DNA from: Cotesia glomerata
Taxonomy: Eukaryota; Arthropoda; Insecta; Hymenoptera; Braconidae
Direction: 5' to 3'
DNA: 64,000 nucleotides
Assembly: GCF_020080835.1 (NCBI RefSeq)
Contig: NC_058158.1
Location: forward strand, 31,700,305 to 31,764,304
The notes below the pieces were generated by a model, which did no database searches, was not told where the DNA came from, and saw only the letters and a list, made by a program, of their open reading frames with translations. Both the position numbers and the translations under genes were made by a program. Shown here in pieces: positions 39,766-52,740 of this stretch. Within the stretch, counting starts at the first letter, position 1. Each line of letters begins with the position of its first letter.

Positions 39766-41977
39766 TAATTATTAACAATTAATAATTATATAAAGCAGCT
39801 CCGTCACTAGCTTTTTTATTGATAAGTTTTTAAAACATATATTAATATATAACTGCACATTTAGTGTTAACAGTATTAATTGTACCTTCAGTAGACAATT
39901 TTTAATTATTCCATAAAAAATATTTTTTATTATTTTTATTATATAATCTTCTAGTCTAATAATTTATTTAAACAAAAAATGCTTTAAAAAATATAAATTG
40001 CTTTATAAACATATATTAAATATGAGTATTATCTATTTATTTGAAAAATATTTGTAAATTTTCTAACAAATAATCAATTGTACAAGCAATAACAAAAAAT
40101 TTATAAAAAAGTGTATTAAAAATAATTTTAAGGACGTACTAATAAAAAAATATTATATAATTAATAAAAAGCGTAAATACTGATTGTAATTAAGATTGAG
40201 GACAAATGAATTTAAATACAAAATTAGTCCAATCAATGAGATTAAATATATGCGTATTAGAGAGAAATAAAAATTTCTTCTTTCTAGAAATTAATTTCTA
40301 AATACGTGTAGGATTATCAAATGCGATGATCAAATGGTGATCATGTTACAAATTTAATCCACCCACAACTTGTATATTAAGAAAATGTGCTTCGGTTGTT
40401 GTTCCTACGTATGCATACAAGTAAAATAAAACTCATGAGTTGTGTTGATAATATGACGTAAAGACATAAGACTGCATGTGAGGAGACAACGGTCGCACAG
40501 TAGTTAGTTCTGGTTAGTTCTTCACCAGCATTCGGTTCAACACGTCTTGACTCCATTCGAGTTTATATTCTTATTTTTTTCCCCAGTTCTCAGTGTTTTG
40601 CCGTCAGGTCTCGGTTCTCAGTGTCTTACCGTCCTCCAACTAAAGAGGTTACGTTTCTATACCTACATTTTACCAACAAAAATATATATGTATAGTTAGG
40701 TTATATATTTACATACGTACAGGTATAAATATAAGAAAGTATGTTTTTGTGTTCAATACGTCATTTCAACAATTATATATAAAAAAAAAAAAAAAACAAT
40801 CGTCACTTAACAACAATAAGTAAGTAAATCATCAATAAATTTATTTATAAGTACAAGTAAATTTATATTTATAAATTTATACTCCAAAGCATTTCAGTCA
40901 TGTCAATCAATATGAATGATAATTTAATTTACAATTTCCGAGTTTATTTCTCGGATTTGTTATTTCTTTTTTTATCGTTTTATAATACTTACAACTGTTT
41001 TCTTTTTTTGTATTTAGGTTGTGATTATTTTTATATACTTGGTTGGCGGAAGGTATATATAACAGTATATATGCGACGGGTTTTAAACGAGAAGTATGTT
41101 GGATGAGTTTTTGATGAGTTTGTACTCCACTACCTGTATCATACTTGAATAACGCTCGAAAATAAAGTGAGGAAATTTAAAATGGTAGATCCGTAGCCCG
41201 GAGGATTGTTAAAAAATTATTTGTTTCGAGGTCACTTTCAACACATACCAACATTTATAAATGAGAACTCAAGGCCACGGGTTTTTAAATTTATCATTAC
41301 ATATTGTAAGTTATATTTACTTATATGTATTATTTACATTATTATATATTATACATTAACATTATGTTATGTTATATTGTACATTATATTATGTTATATT
41401 ATATTTCCTCGTAAATAGACACTGTGTATTACTACATAGTTATTGACATATATTTCTATAGGTAATTATTTTATTTTTTATTTTTAGATACTTTTATCTT
41501 TCTAGATTCATACCGTCATTAATGTCACTCATCATTTTTTCTTTTTGGAGTTAATATATATTTATAAAACTAGAGCGTACTTATGTATAGTTTTTTTTGT
41601 CTTTTATTGAAATGTTTATGGTATATATTATTAAGAGCACCATAATTAATTAAATAAAAAATTATTTAGTAGTTTTATAAAAATTAGATAAGTTTTTTTT
41701 AATAATTAAACTTTTTAGTCATAAAAGGATATAAATCAATGTTTTGATATTAAATCTGATAAAAATTGCTGTATAGATAAGAAAAAAATGATAAAAATTA
41801 TCAAAGTGTGAAAATAACTGATAAAAAAATAAGATTGCTAAGTGAAGTATTTAGGAAGTAAAAAAATTTTAATTTAATTTGTTATGAGAAGAAATGTAAT
41901 TACTTATTTTAATAAATATTTTTTTAACTTATATTATTGTTTATTTTCAGAAATAAACCAGTTACAAATATTTATCA
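39766..41977. other. 3' flank of GDE1-like gene and 5' region of the next gene
   Basis: AT-rich up to about 40480. A GC-richer patch at about 40480-40660 with repeated TTCAGT/CTCAGT-like initiators (gttctcagtgt twice) is a good candidate for the promoter and first noncoding exon of the gene at 41978. An acceptor (ttattttcag, ending 41950) lies 27 bases before that ATG, so at least one 5' UTR exon exists; a donor gtaagtaaatc near 40820 would fit. No coding exon is seen. Confidence 0.45.
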
Positions 41978-44054
41978 ATGGAAAAGTGGCGATGTAGAGG
42001 AAAGAACACTGGAGCTAAAGTAAAAGTAACGGAAGAAAATGCAGCACCGCAAAAACCGTCAACCGAATCGCAACCGGAAAAGAAAAAAGAAAAAAAATGG
42101 ACGTTCGCTGGGTTACTCAAACGTAAATCAAAACAAACAGCCTCGTCGGAGCAATCAAACTCATTGTTGTCTTTAACGCCGAACCCAACTATTTATTACA
42201 GTGAGCAAGTTAAGAATGTTCAGACAAACCCGTCCAAAGCAGATAGAGATAAATCTCATAATAATTACAACAAACAAACTACTGGTAACGCTACTAAGAA
42301 ACATGAATCAACAGATTCAATGAATTTTTCAAATGCTTCAACATCAGCGGTAGTACCACCAGCAACAATACAGTCACGTAACAGTGAAAGTTCAGATACC
42401 GGGAGTAAATACAGCCGTAGAAATCGTCTTAAGGCACGCATACAAGCCAAACGTGATCGTTATTACGGTGACAGTAGTACCGATGATGAACACAGCCATT
42501 ATAAATCTAGTAATAATAGTAACAGCAATTGTTACATCAATACAAACTCAATCGTTAATGGAAATGCAAATATCACCGCAACCGCTGCTGCTGCTACTAA
42601 TCCTAATAATTCATTAATGAGAATCCAAAGTGAAGATAGTATTTATCATCATCATCATCATCACCATCATCATAATAATAATAATTATCATCGTAGATTA
42701 ATTGAAGCTAACAAAAAAACACGTGGAGCTCGTACTGTAAGATATATGAAACGATTTTATCGTGACGATACCATTGATGATCATGATGGTAATATTGATG
42801 TAAGAATTCATCCAATTTATCATCATGTATCACCTGTATTACAAAGTCATAGTAATAATTATAATTATAATTATAATAATAATAGTAATAATGGAATTGT
42901 TAAAAAAAAGGCTGATACACTACCGTCAACAAATAATTTATGGACAACAACGAATAATCATAATTTATTATTAAAACCGCCATACTATCAAGCATTTTGT
43001 AGTGAACAGAATCTCTTACACGTGTATCCAAATAATTATAACGATAACATTAAGTATCAAAGTGACAATTTACACGGTTTAAATGACAATGAAGTATTTA
43101 ACAACGAGTACGCTTGGCCACAACCACATGAAGCTAAACTAACAACGGCAACGAGTAACTATAATAAATCACGTGGGATTAATTGTCATGTAGACAACAA
43201 AAGTCCTCCACCGCCAGCACCTGCATCATCGTCAGTATCACCGGCATCTGCATCTGTATTAGCACCACAACCGCCACCGCGATCGACTTCTGTGTCCCAT
43301 TTACACCCAGTTGCTAGTGCTAGACACTCTCACCACTTGGATTTAGATATTTTTACTGAAACTAATTCTTGCAGTGGTTGTAGTCATAATCATCATAATC
43401 ATAATCATAGTTGTAGTCAGCAACTGCTACCCTGTGGAAGTAATGTTAACTATAATTCGCTGGATCGTATTTATGCGACACCCAAACGCAGAGATCGCTG
43501 CTGCAATCGCCGGGTTGTGAGGCACCCGATAAGCGAGCCTTTTTTGTTGTACAAAAATAATAATAGTAGTAGCATTAATAATAATAATAATAATAATAAT
43601 ACTTTTAGCAAGAAGAGTCACGAAGTCGAGGACAAAATGCCCGAGGATCCGATAGTGCCTAAAATAAAGAAGAAAATCGTGCCGAAAATGAAAGGGTATA
43701 AAAGTATTTACGAGCAACCGTTGGAAAAGCGAAGACACTCGAAAAATTTAGAAGAAGCGCTAATTGAATTAGAGACTATTTACAATAGTTTACATTTAAA
43801 TGAAGACGAGGATCTGTTGGATCGTGCGGAGCAGCGTAGTATGGAAGAATACAGGGATAAAATTGCCATTACGGCGGCAGCTAAAGCAGGTATAGGTGGA
43901 TCAATAAAAAGTTCATTGGACACGTCGTCGTCGTCTTCGCCGTCCCCGTCTCCGTCCGCAGCGTCGTCCTACGAGTTAAATTTATGGCGTAATGTGAATT
44001 TCGATCGTCACGACAACTACAGTAATAACCATAATCATAATAACAGTCATAGTC

Positions 44055-44089
<35 letters not shown>

Positions 44090-46159
44090 GATGATGAACC
44101 GAGACTTAAAGACGATATGGCTTATAGACGAATGCATCAACCGGAACGCTCGGCTTCGGTGGATCCCAGTCAAAGTTCATTGTCAAGAGTCAGTTATTTG
44201 GCTGCCTCACCAAGCTTACTCTCATATAAGGATCGTGAATATCAAATTGATAACAATTATTTGCTAGGTAACTATGTTAATGTTAGTTGTAATAATGAAA
44301 AACCAAAGAACCAACGACGTGGTACACCGGATTTAACGCGTGATGACGTTGCTTATCGAAATATAACCCATGCAAATAATACTCTGAGAGTTATTGAACC
44401 ACAGCCACCATTTGGTATACCACTTGGACCAGTTACAGCAGCTGCTGAAAGTGATTATTTGCATGTTGAGCCGAAAATTAAACACACCCGCTCATCACTA
44501 TATATACCAAAAAATGAACCGGATATTGTTACTGATGATTTAGCGTTTCGTAATCTGCGTAAAGATACTAACGGTAAAAATAAATTTGCTAATTCTATGA
44601 ACAACATAAGCTTTGTGCCGACTAGAGAGTCTATGAGCAGAAGTATTCTTGCTGGTAACTGTGACTTAAAGAAGAAACGAGCTGTACGGTCACTTTCTGC
44701 GGATTTGTATGGAATTATTGACAAAAGCAATGATGATCATCATGCCTGGTACAAGGAATTTACTAAGGTTAATTCTTCGAAATTGTTCCCACAAGATGGG
44801 CCTTTGATTAGTTCCAGCAGCGTTGGAGATATATCAATTAGAAATTATAATAATAATAATGATGATAATTTTTATGGTAAGGATAAAAATTCGGATTTGG
44901 ACATAAATGGAAATCGGCCTAAGAGTTTGTATCAGGCTAAAATTCAAGTCTGTGTGCCCCACGAAGAAGACGGTAAAGTTTTGAGAAGGCAATCATGTGA
45001 GAGAGAATTTATGGAAATGGAAAATTGTCAAACGTTTGATAAAAAATCTCGGACTTTGTCATCTCCGTACTATGGTGGTGGAAGTTTTGACGTAGATGTT
45101 GATGAGGATAATGGTGGTGGTGGTGAGGTTGTTGATACAAATGAAAAAGTAATTGAACCGTCGAGTGATCAAGAATTATCAGAGTACAAGCAACTTTGTC
45201 GTAATTTAGAGAGTCTTATCAAAAAAACATCGGAGAAGGTTAAAAAGAGCGTGGAGGAAGCAAAGAGCAATCCGATGCTTTTGGGGTCAAACAGAAATTC
45301 TCTTTCCGAATTCATCGAGTGGGAAGAGCTTTTGGGGGAGGATGAAAGCCTTAAGATTAACAAAAAGGTGATTGAAGATGAAGAAGACGGTAAAGCCAAA
45401 GGTGAAGGAAAAGGAAACGAAGTGAAGGAGAAAATTAGAATGGATAAAGAAGAACTAGAAAAAATGATAAAGGAGATAAAGGATGACACAAAGTCCGAGT
45501 ATAAAGAACCCGATCAACTGTTAAAATTAAACATTGACGATGAAACGGGGACAAAAGTGATCGATACAGAAGCTTCTTGTGAGTCGTATAATTCAAACAA
45601 AGAGTCACTGAAGTCGGTTGTTAAGTTAGTGCCATCAAACGACGCTCAAAATAATATAAGCTCCGATGATTATGATAACAGTCATGTTGATTATCATGCC
45701 TGTAATAATGATGTTGATTGTGATGATGATAAACAACCAAACGCTGAAGAATTTCATCTGGATAAACAAGTGCCTTATTTATCTTGTGATTCTACGAAGC
45801 TCAATGATGATAATAATTTTGATAATGATTTTAAAAATCTGATTAGTTCTGATAGCCATACCAATATAGATGACGGAGTTGACGTTGCTGCAACCGGTGA
45901 TGATAAAAAAGAGCCCGCATTGAAACAACCAGAGACGGCGGATCCTAATCCCAGTGAGCTGGAGGTTCATGCTGGCCAAAAAGATGACACCGAAAAAACT
46001 TGCAGAGGTGAGAATACTGGAAATTCCGGCATTTTAGCCGAGGCATTTATCCAACCAATAATTAATGTTTGCTTTTCTACTAACTGCTTCTCGACGTACT
46101 CTATTGCCTTGTGGTCCCTGTGTCTAACACTGTTGATAGCAATAATAGCTGCACTGTGA
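41978..46159 (+). CDS. Unrecognised 1393-residue low-complexity, tail-anchored protein
   Basis: One uninterrupted coding exon of 4.2 kb, unusual among its many-exon neighbours. I do not recognise the family. Features in order: Lys-rich start with KKWTFAGLLKRKSK (about 40-53); SSTDDEHSHY; a 10-His run (about 223-232) with poly-Asn; a Pro-rich stretch (SPPPPAPASSSVSPAS); a predicted helical segment EEALIELETIYNSLHLNEDED; then a motif repeated three times, DDMAYRRM (712), DDVAYRNI (about 789) and DDLAFRNL (853), near phosphorylation-type Ser/Arg text (RSASVDPSQSSLS). An acidic region follows. The last 22 residues (STYSIALWSLCLTLLIAI and so on) form one membrane span ending at the stop, so it should be tail-anchored with the bulk in the cytosol. 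Start chosen as the first ATG after the acceptor at 41950. Confidence 0.85.
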
Positions 46160-46398
46160 ATTTATATTTATGTTTATGTGTGTATATATTAAATTTTTCT
46201 TTTTTTGTCGCTGTTTCTGTTAATGAAAATTTATTTTTTCAATTTCATTTTCACTTGCCGCCTGATTGTTTTTATCTTCTACACGAAATTTTCTTTTATT
46301 TTTTTTTCTTCTTTCACTAAAATAATTATGAGATTGATGTTTAGTAATTGTCTGCACGATAAATTATAAATTAAATTTTTAAAGTACTTAATTTACTA

Positions 46399-46404
46399 AA
46401 TAAA
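46399..46404 (+). terminator. Candidate polyadenylation signal of the tail-anchored protein gene
   Basis: AATAAA about 240 bases past the stop codon. Other AATAAA copies follow within 500 bases. Confidence 0.35.
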
Positions 46405-47049
46405 ATATTTTATTTGTATATATAAATATGTCGCAGGTCGAGAAACTACGCTATGATGATTTATAAAGCAACGTAAATATATATATACCAAACAACCGGT
46501 GTATTTTATGTCGAATTTTTCACAACGGACTGTTGGAATTACTTTACTATTTATTGTTATTCCGTTAATATTTATAAATTATAAATTAATTATTGTTTTA
46601 TTTTAAAAATTTATAAAATAAATATTGTAAATTTTTATTTCTACACACTATTTTTTTTTTTTTGTGAATATAATAAAATTTTAATTAAGTTTATTCTTAC
46701 CTGTAAAATTTTATTTATTGACCACAAATTTTTGTTTACAAATTTGTGATAATTATTTATTTAAAAATATGTTAATTAATTATATTTATGTATGTTGAAA
46801 TAATAAATAAATAAACAAAATAAAAATGATTAAAAATTTTTTTTTTAATGTAAAAAACATCTTAATTTTAACTTAAAAGTATTCTAATAACATTAGTTGA
46901 ACAATGTAAATATTGATAATAATTAATTAGTTAATCAATGAATTAACGATGTAATTGTAAAACTAAATCACGATACTTAAATTATGGAGCATATAAATAT
47001 ATATTTATTAAACATTTAATCGTCAATAAAATTTAAAGATTAAAGATAG

Positions 47050-47235
47050 TTTTATGAGTTTGAGATAAAATTTATTGAGAGTGTGAATTTAAAGGAGACA
47101 AAGAAGAAGCCCGAGGATAACATTGAGGAAGAGAAGAAAGAGGATGGAAATGGGGAACTTAAAATGAGCAAAAAAACTCTAAAATGTGTAATGTATGTGC
47201 GCGACGACCACAAATCGACGCGACGTCAATTTTAA
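47050..47235 (+). other. Charged open frame without an early start codon
   Basis: Sixty-one open codons after a TAG, rich in Lys and Glu (KKKPEDNIEEEKKEDGNGEL), then a basic end (DDHKSTRRQF). GC content is above its surroundings. It could be an alternative exon of the gene ending at 46159 or antisense to a 5' UTR; no good acceptor is seen. Confidence 0.2.
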
Positions 47236-50200
47236 TCTCACTCACAACACTCGAAAATTCCAAGTATCAATACCACGCAATTATTAATACGGAGAGATAA
47301 AAAAAATATTTCAAATGATAGCTCACTGTCATCTAAATCACTCTATACAATCGTTATTCATATCTCAATATATAAAACCATTTATCACTAACATATAATA
47401 AATTAATTAAAATTAACTTTATTCAATTAAAAATTAAACCATAAAAAACTTTCAAAAAAATTATTTTTGATTTTTGCATAAAAAAAGAGGGAGATTTATA
47501 GTAAAAAAAATTATTTTGTATGGACTGATAATTTACGGCATAAAAACTTTTTTTTCTTATTTAGTTTCTTATTCTTTTTTTTTTTTTTTTTATGTACAGC
47601 GATATATATCGTTTTGATCTACATATATGTACATATACATATAGGTAACAATCGATGTCAAAGTAAGCTTACAATAGCAATTTGCGCGAATTATGAATAA
47701 TGATAATAATAAGAATAATTATTAATTTAATTTACTCTTTCTTCTTTTTATACAAATATCAAGAATTTGACAATTGAATTAAATTTTCATCATTACCGTC
47801 AAGAATAATAATTGTTAATTAATTATTAGTTATTGTTATTATATTTGACATCGATTGTTTTTTATAAACTGCCCATTATTGATTAAATCGATAATCATAA
47901 TAATAATCATCACCATATCAGAGCGTCAGGCAGAATAAAACGTTACAGTTTAAAACGTAATAATGGCATAACCATAATAGTAATAATAATAATAAAAATT
48001 ATAATAATAATAATAATATTGATAAAAATTTATTAGTTAATATTTAAATTTAAATATTGAAAAAATTACCCCGGCAATTACGTACAAATATCACTTGCCT
48101 AATACATATTATCAATAATTATTATTATTATTATTATTATTATTTATTAATAAACTAATATTATATCCTAATTAAATTACATTAATATTTGAATATCTAC
48201 ATAATTTTTAATTAATTAATTAATTAAAATAATTTAATTAATAATTTTTGATTCGATACTTAATAATAATATCTATTAATAGTTATTAATAATTATAATA
48301 ATAGTATTGATTAGAGAATGATGATGTTATGTATAATGGAGATTCGATGAATCGGTACACGTTTATTGCGCTTATTAATATTGCCACTGTTTTAAATGGA
48401 CAAATAAACGACAACAATCGTTACACTATTACTTTACTTTATTTTTAATCTTTATCTTTATCATTATTATTATTATTATCATTAATAATAATATTTTATC
48501 TGTTAATAGTTATTGTTATAATTATAATTTACTTTTTAATTATAATAATAATGTTTTTAAACATTGATAAGATAGTTTTTTCAATTAATGGTATAAAAAA
48601 TTTACGTATTCATTATCCAATTATAAACATATATTATTTATTACTATTATTTTATTTATTTTGAATTATTTATAATATATATATATTTTTTTATTTTATT
48701 TTTAATATATATATATACGAGATATATTTTATTTGTTCTGTTTCTGTATTTTAATTATTATAGTTAATTACAATTTGGTAATTTTTAATAATTTTGCCAA
48801 TGAAATTTTTAATTGTAATCCAGTTAATTATTTTGAGAATAAATCAATTTTATTAATTGCTCAATATAATTTTAATTTTTTTTCAATTTTTCATTTTTGT
48901 TTTTGATAATAATAAATTAAAAAAAAAAAATTTTTTAATAAGTATACCGTATAATCCAGTGAATATATTTCGGAAGTGAAAGTGGTTATTTACTTTATTT
49001 AAAAATAATAAATTGTTTAATTTATTTGTATTTGTATTTGTTATTGTAATTGTTATTTAATTATTATTTTTTTTTTATTAATAATAAATAACATCTGCTA
49101 TTATTTGAGGTTGCACTTGGAAGGACATTGTTTATTGTTTATTGTACGTTAATTATACTGTTTGTTCGGTGTAAAAATATAAAACATTTCAATTACAGAC
49201 TTCATTTAATATATGTACTGTCGCTGTTTTGCGTCAACTATGGATATTACGGTATTCTTTAAATCACTTTATTTCATTATAATTATTTTATTTATTATTT
49301 AAATTTAAATCTCATTTTATTATAATTATTATTGTGTTTAATTTCATTATAATTATTTTATTTAATTATACTTTATTCTGTACCTACAGTGTAACGAATA
49401 CAACAAAATCTTAAACTATCACCGGTAATTAATAAACAATTAACTATCAAATCAACACTCGTTAATTACTTATTGTTTTATTTTTAATCATCATCATCAT
49501 CATTTATGTACTTATTTATTTAAATAAAAATAACCCTATTGCTAGTCTGTTGATATTGTTTATTTAATTATTTAATAATTTAATAATTAATATAACGAAA
49601 TAAGAAATTTTTCGTGTGGACAATTATGACTATTAATCATTCGATAATTATACTTATTGTTATTTTATAGTTCTGTTCTTTGTTCTTAGTATTAACGGTT
49701 AAAAACTTTCTCGAATGCATTTTATGTATTTAAATCTCTTGTCTCCCGAGTATCACGATCTTATAGGTTTACCTAGGTATAACAGTAGACGCCAGACGAA
49801 AGTCTAGACGGTTTGGGATTCAATTTGGTTATCAAGGTCGTTTACAATTTATTATTATTATTATTATTATTATGGTTGTTGTTAGTTTTATCATTATGCA
49901 TTTTTATTATTATTACTATTATTATTATTTATATAATTATTATTATTATCACTACTGGGATGATTCATCTATCATATTTTGCATAAATGTGATTCTTGCC
50001 CATATGTCAAAAAATTTTATTCTTTAAAAACAGTTAATCAAGCCTTTGTAAAAAACTCATTAATAATTATTCAGTATGAATAAATTGTAAAAAAACCAAT
50101 GACTCATAAGTTATTAAAGGAAGAAATTAAATTTTGTCCGTTCGGTAATAAAAATCGAATATTTTTCAAGACCAAAATCTAAGAAGAAATAATTTATGAA

Positions 50201-50810
50201 AGTTTACCAAGTCAAAACTAGAATATTAATTTATAGTTACTAAGAATGAATAATTTAATAAAACATAAAAAATAATTATAGAGTTAATAATGCAAAATTT
50301 CTTAATCTAAATTCTAAGAAGAAATAATTTGCAAAAAAAAAATAAATAATAAAAACTTATCAAGTAATTTATATAATATCAATTAATTTTTAAAGATGAT
50401 ATTGTAAAAAAAAAAATATTATCAAGCTTATAAAAAATGTTTGATAAAAATACTACTAAAAATCAAACAAAAGAAGAAATTATGAGTAAAGCAAGTAATG
50501 AATGAAATTTTATCAAAATAATTAAAAATTATTGTTATCAAGAATCCAATATTTAATTATAATCATTAATTACTAATTTACATTAAAAGAACAAATAATT
50601 AAAATTTCATCAATCACAAAACTACGAAAAAATCGATTAATCAAAGAAGAAGTAATTAAAGCACCTGAATGAAGCAGTAAATTAAAAAAATTAAAAGTAA
50701 ATGAATCACGGAAATTAAGCAAATATATTAACGAGCTGTTAAGTATGTGTGTATATATATAAAATCATATGAATCAATGTGAGTATTTTTATTTCTTCCT
50801 CTTGGATTCT

Positions 50811-50851
50811 TAAGTTAGTCCGTTGGTCGTATCGGCGGGTTGGCTAACTTA
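50811..50851. repeat. Small GC-rich inverted repeat
   Basis: taagttag (50811-50818) and ctaactta (50844-50851) flank a 25-base GC-rich loop (cgttggtcgtatcggcgg). Could form a short hairpin at the start of the GC-richer segment. Confidence 0.5.
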
Positions 50852-52539
50852 GGAACGATTCGAACCGCGAAGCGAGACCATACCAACAACTAACAGCTTG
50901 ACTTTATAATGTATGTGTGTGTATAGAGTAATACAAGTAAACCCTGAGAAGAGACGAGATGAGGAGACTGAATCCCTCCTATACACTATACACTAGCTTA
51001 CACCGTTCAGGGGCCAAAAGTATGGGACGCAAAAACGGTCAGACTCTGATTCGAAGGTCACCGGGTAGGAACATTGGCGTAGATTTAACGCTATACAATA
51101 TACAATATAAAACCGACTAACCCAGCCAGTACAGCCGCTGCAGGGAGTAGAACGTACCGTCCCGTTTTCGAATCTTACTGCACTCACTTCACTTAATTCT
51201 TATTATTCCTTTTAAATAAATTTAAATCCGTAAATTTATTCCCGGGATTAAAATAAAGAATCAAAATACATTATCAATTATAAATAAATCATCATTGATA
51301 AATTTCTTCCTTGACTTATTTATTTATTTATAAGCTCCAGATTAAATGACACCAAACAATAGGAGCAACTAAATAATAAAATAAGAAGAAAAGAAGAAAT
51401 AATAAAATAAGAAAAATAGTAAGGATCGATCAGGCATCAGCGATCAACCGGGCGAGACAAGTCTGACAACAGCAAGGCCCTGGTGTATAACTGGACGAGT
51501 AGTCAAAGAAAAACAAAGTTTAAAGCAGGAAGTACCTGGGTACCTAAAAAGAAAAGCCCTCTACTCCCTCACCGGCTTCAACCCGGACTGGAGTAGTAGG
51601 CCAAGTGGAAGGAACTTCCGCGGAATCTTTTATTTCGTTCTTTGCCCGCGACCAAACTCTCTCTTTCTTCCATTCCTCGGCTGTCTCTCTTGCTTTTTAT
51701 ATTTATTTTATTTCTTCCTCTTTACTGTACACTATATCTGCCCTGCTGCTCATTCCTCAGCTCAGAGCCTCAGACGTCTGCTAACTTTCCCTCTCTCGCT
51801 CTCTCGCTCCATCATTCTTACTTACGAGCCATTTTACGGGGTCAAATAAAATGTAAAAGGGAATCTGTTGCGGCTCTAAAGTCACTGTAACACGGTGCTA
51901 GAACAGCACTGACTCTTTTATACATATATAAATATATATACATCCCATTTCGTCCAAGTCCAAGGGTTTTGCGCTCAGACTGTACAACAAATACATCGAC
52001 ATATCTACGTAAGACGGTCCTCATGCACACAGCCTCTTTCTTCCCCGTCTTCAATCTCTTTTCTTCTTTTATTTCATTTCTTTATTCCTTTCAACTCGTT
52101 TTATTGCTTTTTGTCCCAGCTCTTTTTTTTTTCTTTAATTTTTTTTTTTTTTCGATCTCGCCTTTGAACCGTAGACGCTCCTACTCTATACCATATCCGA
52201 CTTTCGTCGGTTCTCAAATGCATTCGGAGTAAAAAAACCATTGAGTATCTTCTCATTTCTTCGGCACCTTCTCATTTAATTACTCGTGTTGTATATATAA
52301 AGCAATCATTCAATTGCCGGTTACTGTTGCTTCCAATTAATTCCGATCGTAATTCGGTTTATGAGTCAATTAATTAATTAATTACGCTATGAAGAAGAAA
52401 GGTCGGTTCCAGGTTGGAACCCGCGAAGAATATATGAGATATAAATTATTAAATAAAATAAAATAATAAAAAATAGTGGATTTAATTATCAAATAGAGTT
52501 ATTGAGTACGCGAAGAAATAAATCGCGAATGTAGATTGA

Positions 52540-52740
52540 GAAACGCTGGCTGAGGACCGAGACATGCCGGCTCAAGGCCACATGACGGACCCACTCCCCC
52601 GCCGACCGCGACTCGGAATCAAGGGCGTCCTCCCCACTCACCCGCGATAGCAAGGCCCGTCTACCCCCTCCAGTCTAAGGGGCCCGTTCGCCATCGCTGG
52701 CCCAGAGGATCGCGACTGAAATCCCTGAGCTTGATGATAT
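52540..52740. other. GC-rich island with a candidate minus-strand exon
   Basis: About 200 bases at well over 55% GC in surroundings near 30%, with many CpG. On the minus strand an acceptor (gggatttcag) leads to an open 74-base segment, 52642-52715, ending at a strong donor GTGAGT. Its open frame includes a well-placed ATG (ccagcgATGGCG) giving MANGPLRLEGVDGPCYR. It may be a first coding exon or a CpG-type promoter element. I do not recognise the peptide. Confidence 0.35.

Noticed and set aside
45169..45489. Ser-rich minus-strand open frame over the tail-anchored gene
   Set aside because: Antisense of the Glu/Lys-rich coding region; typical shadow frame.
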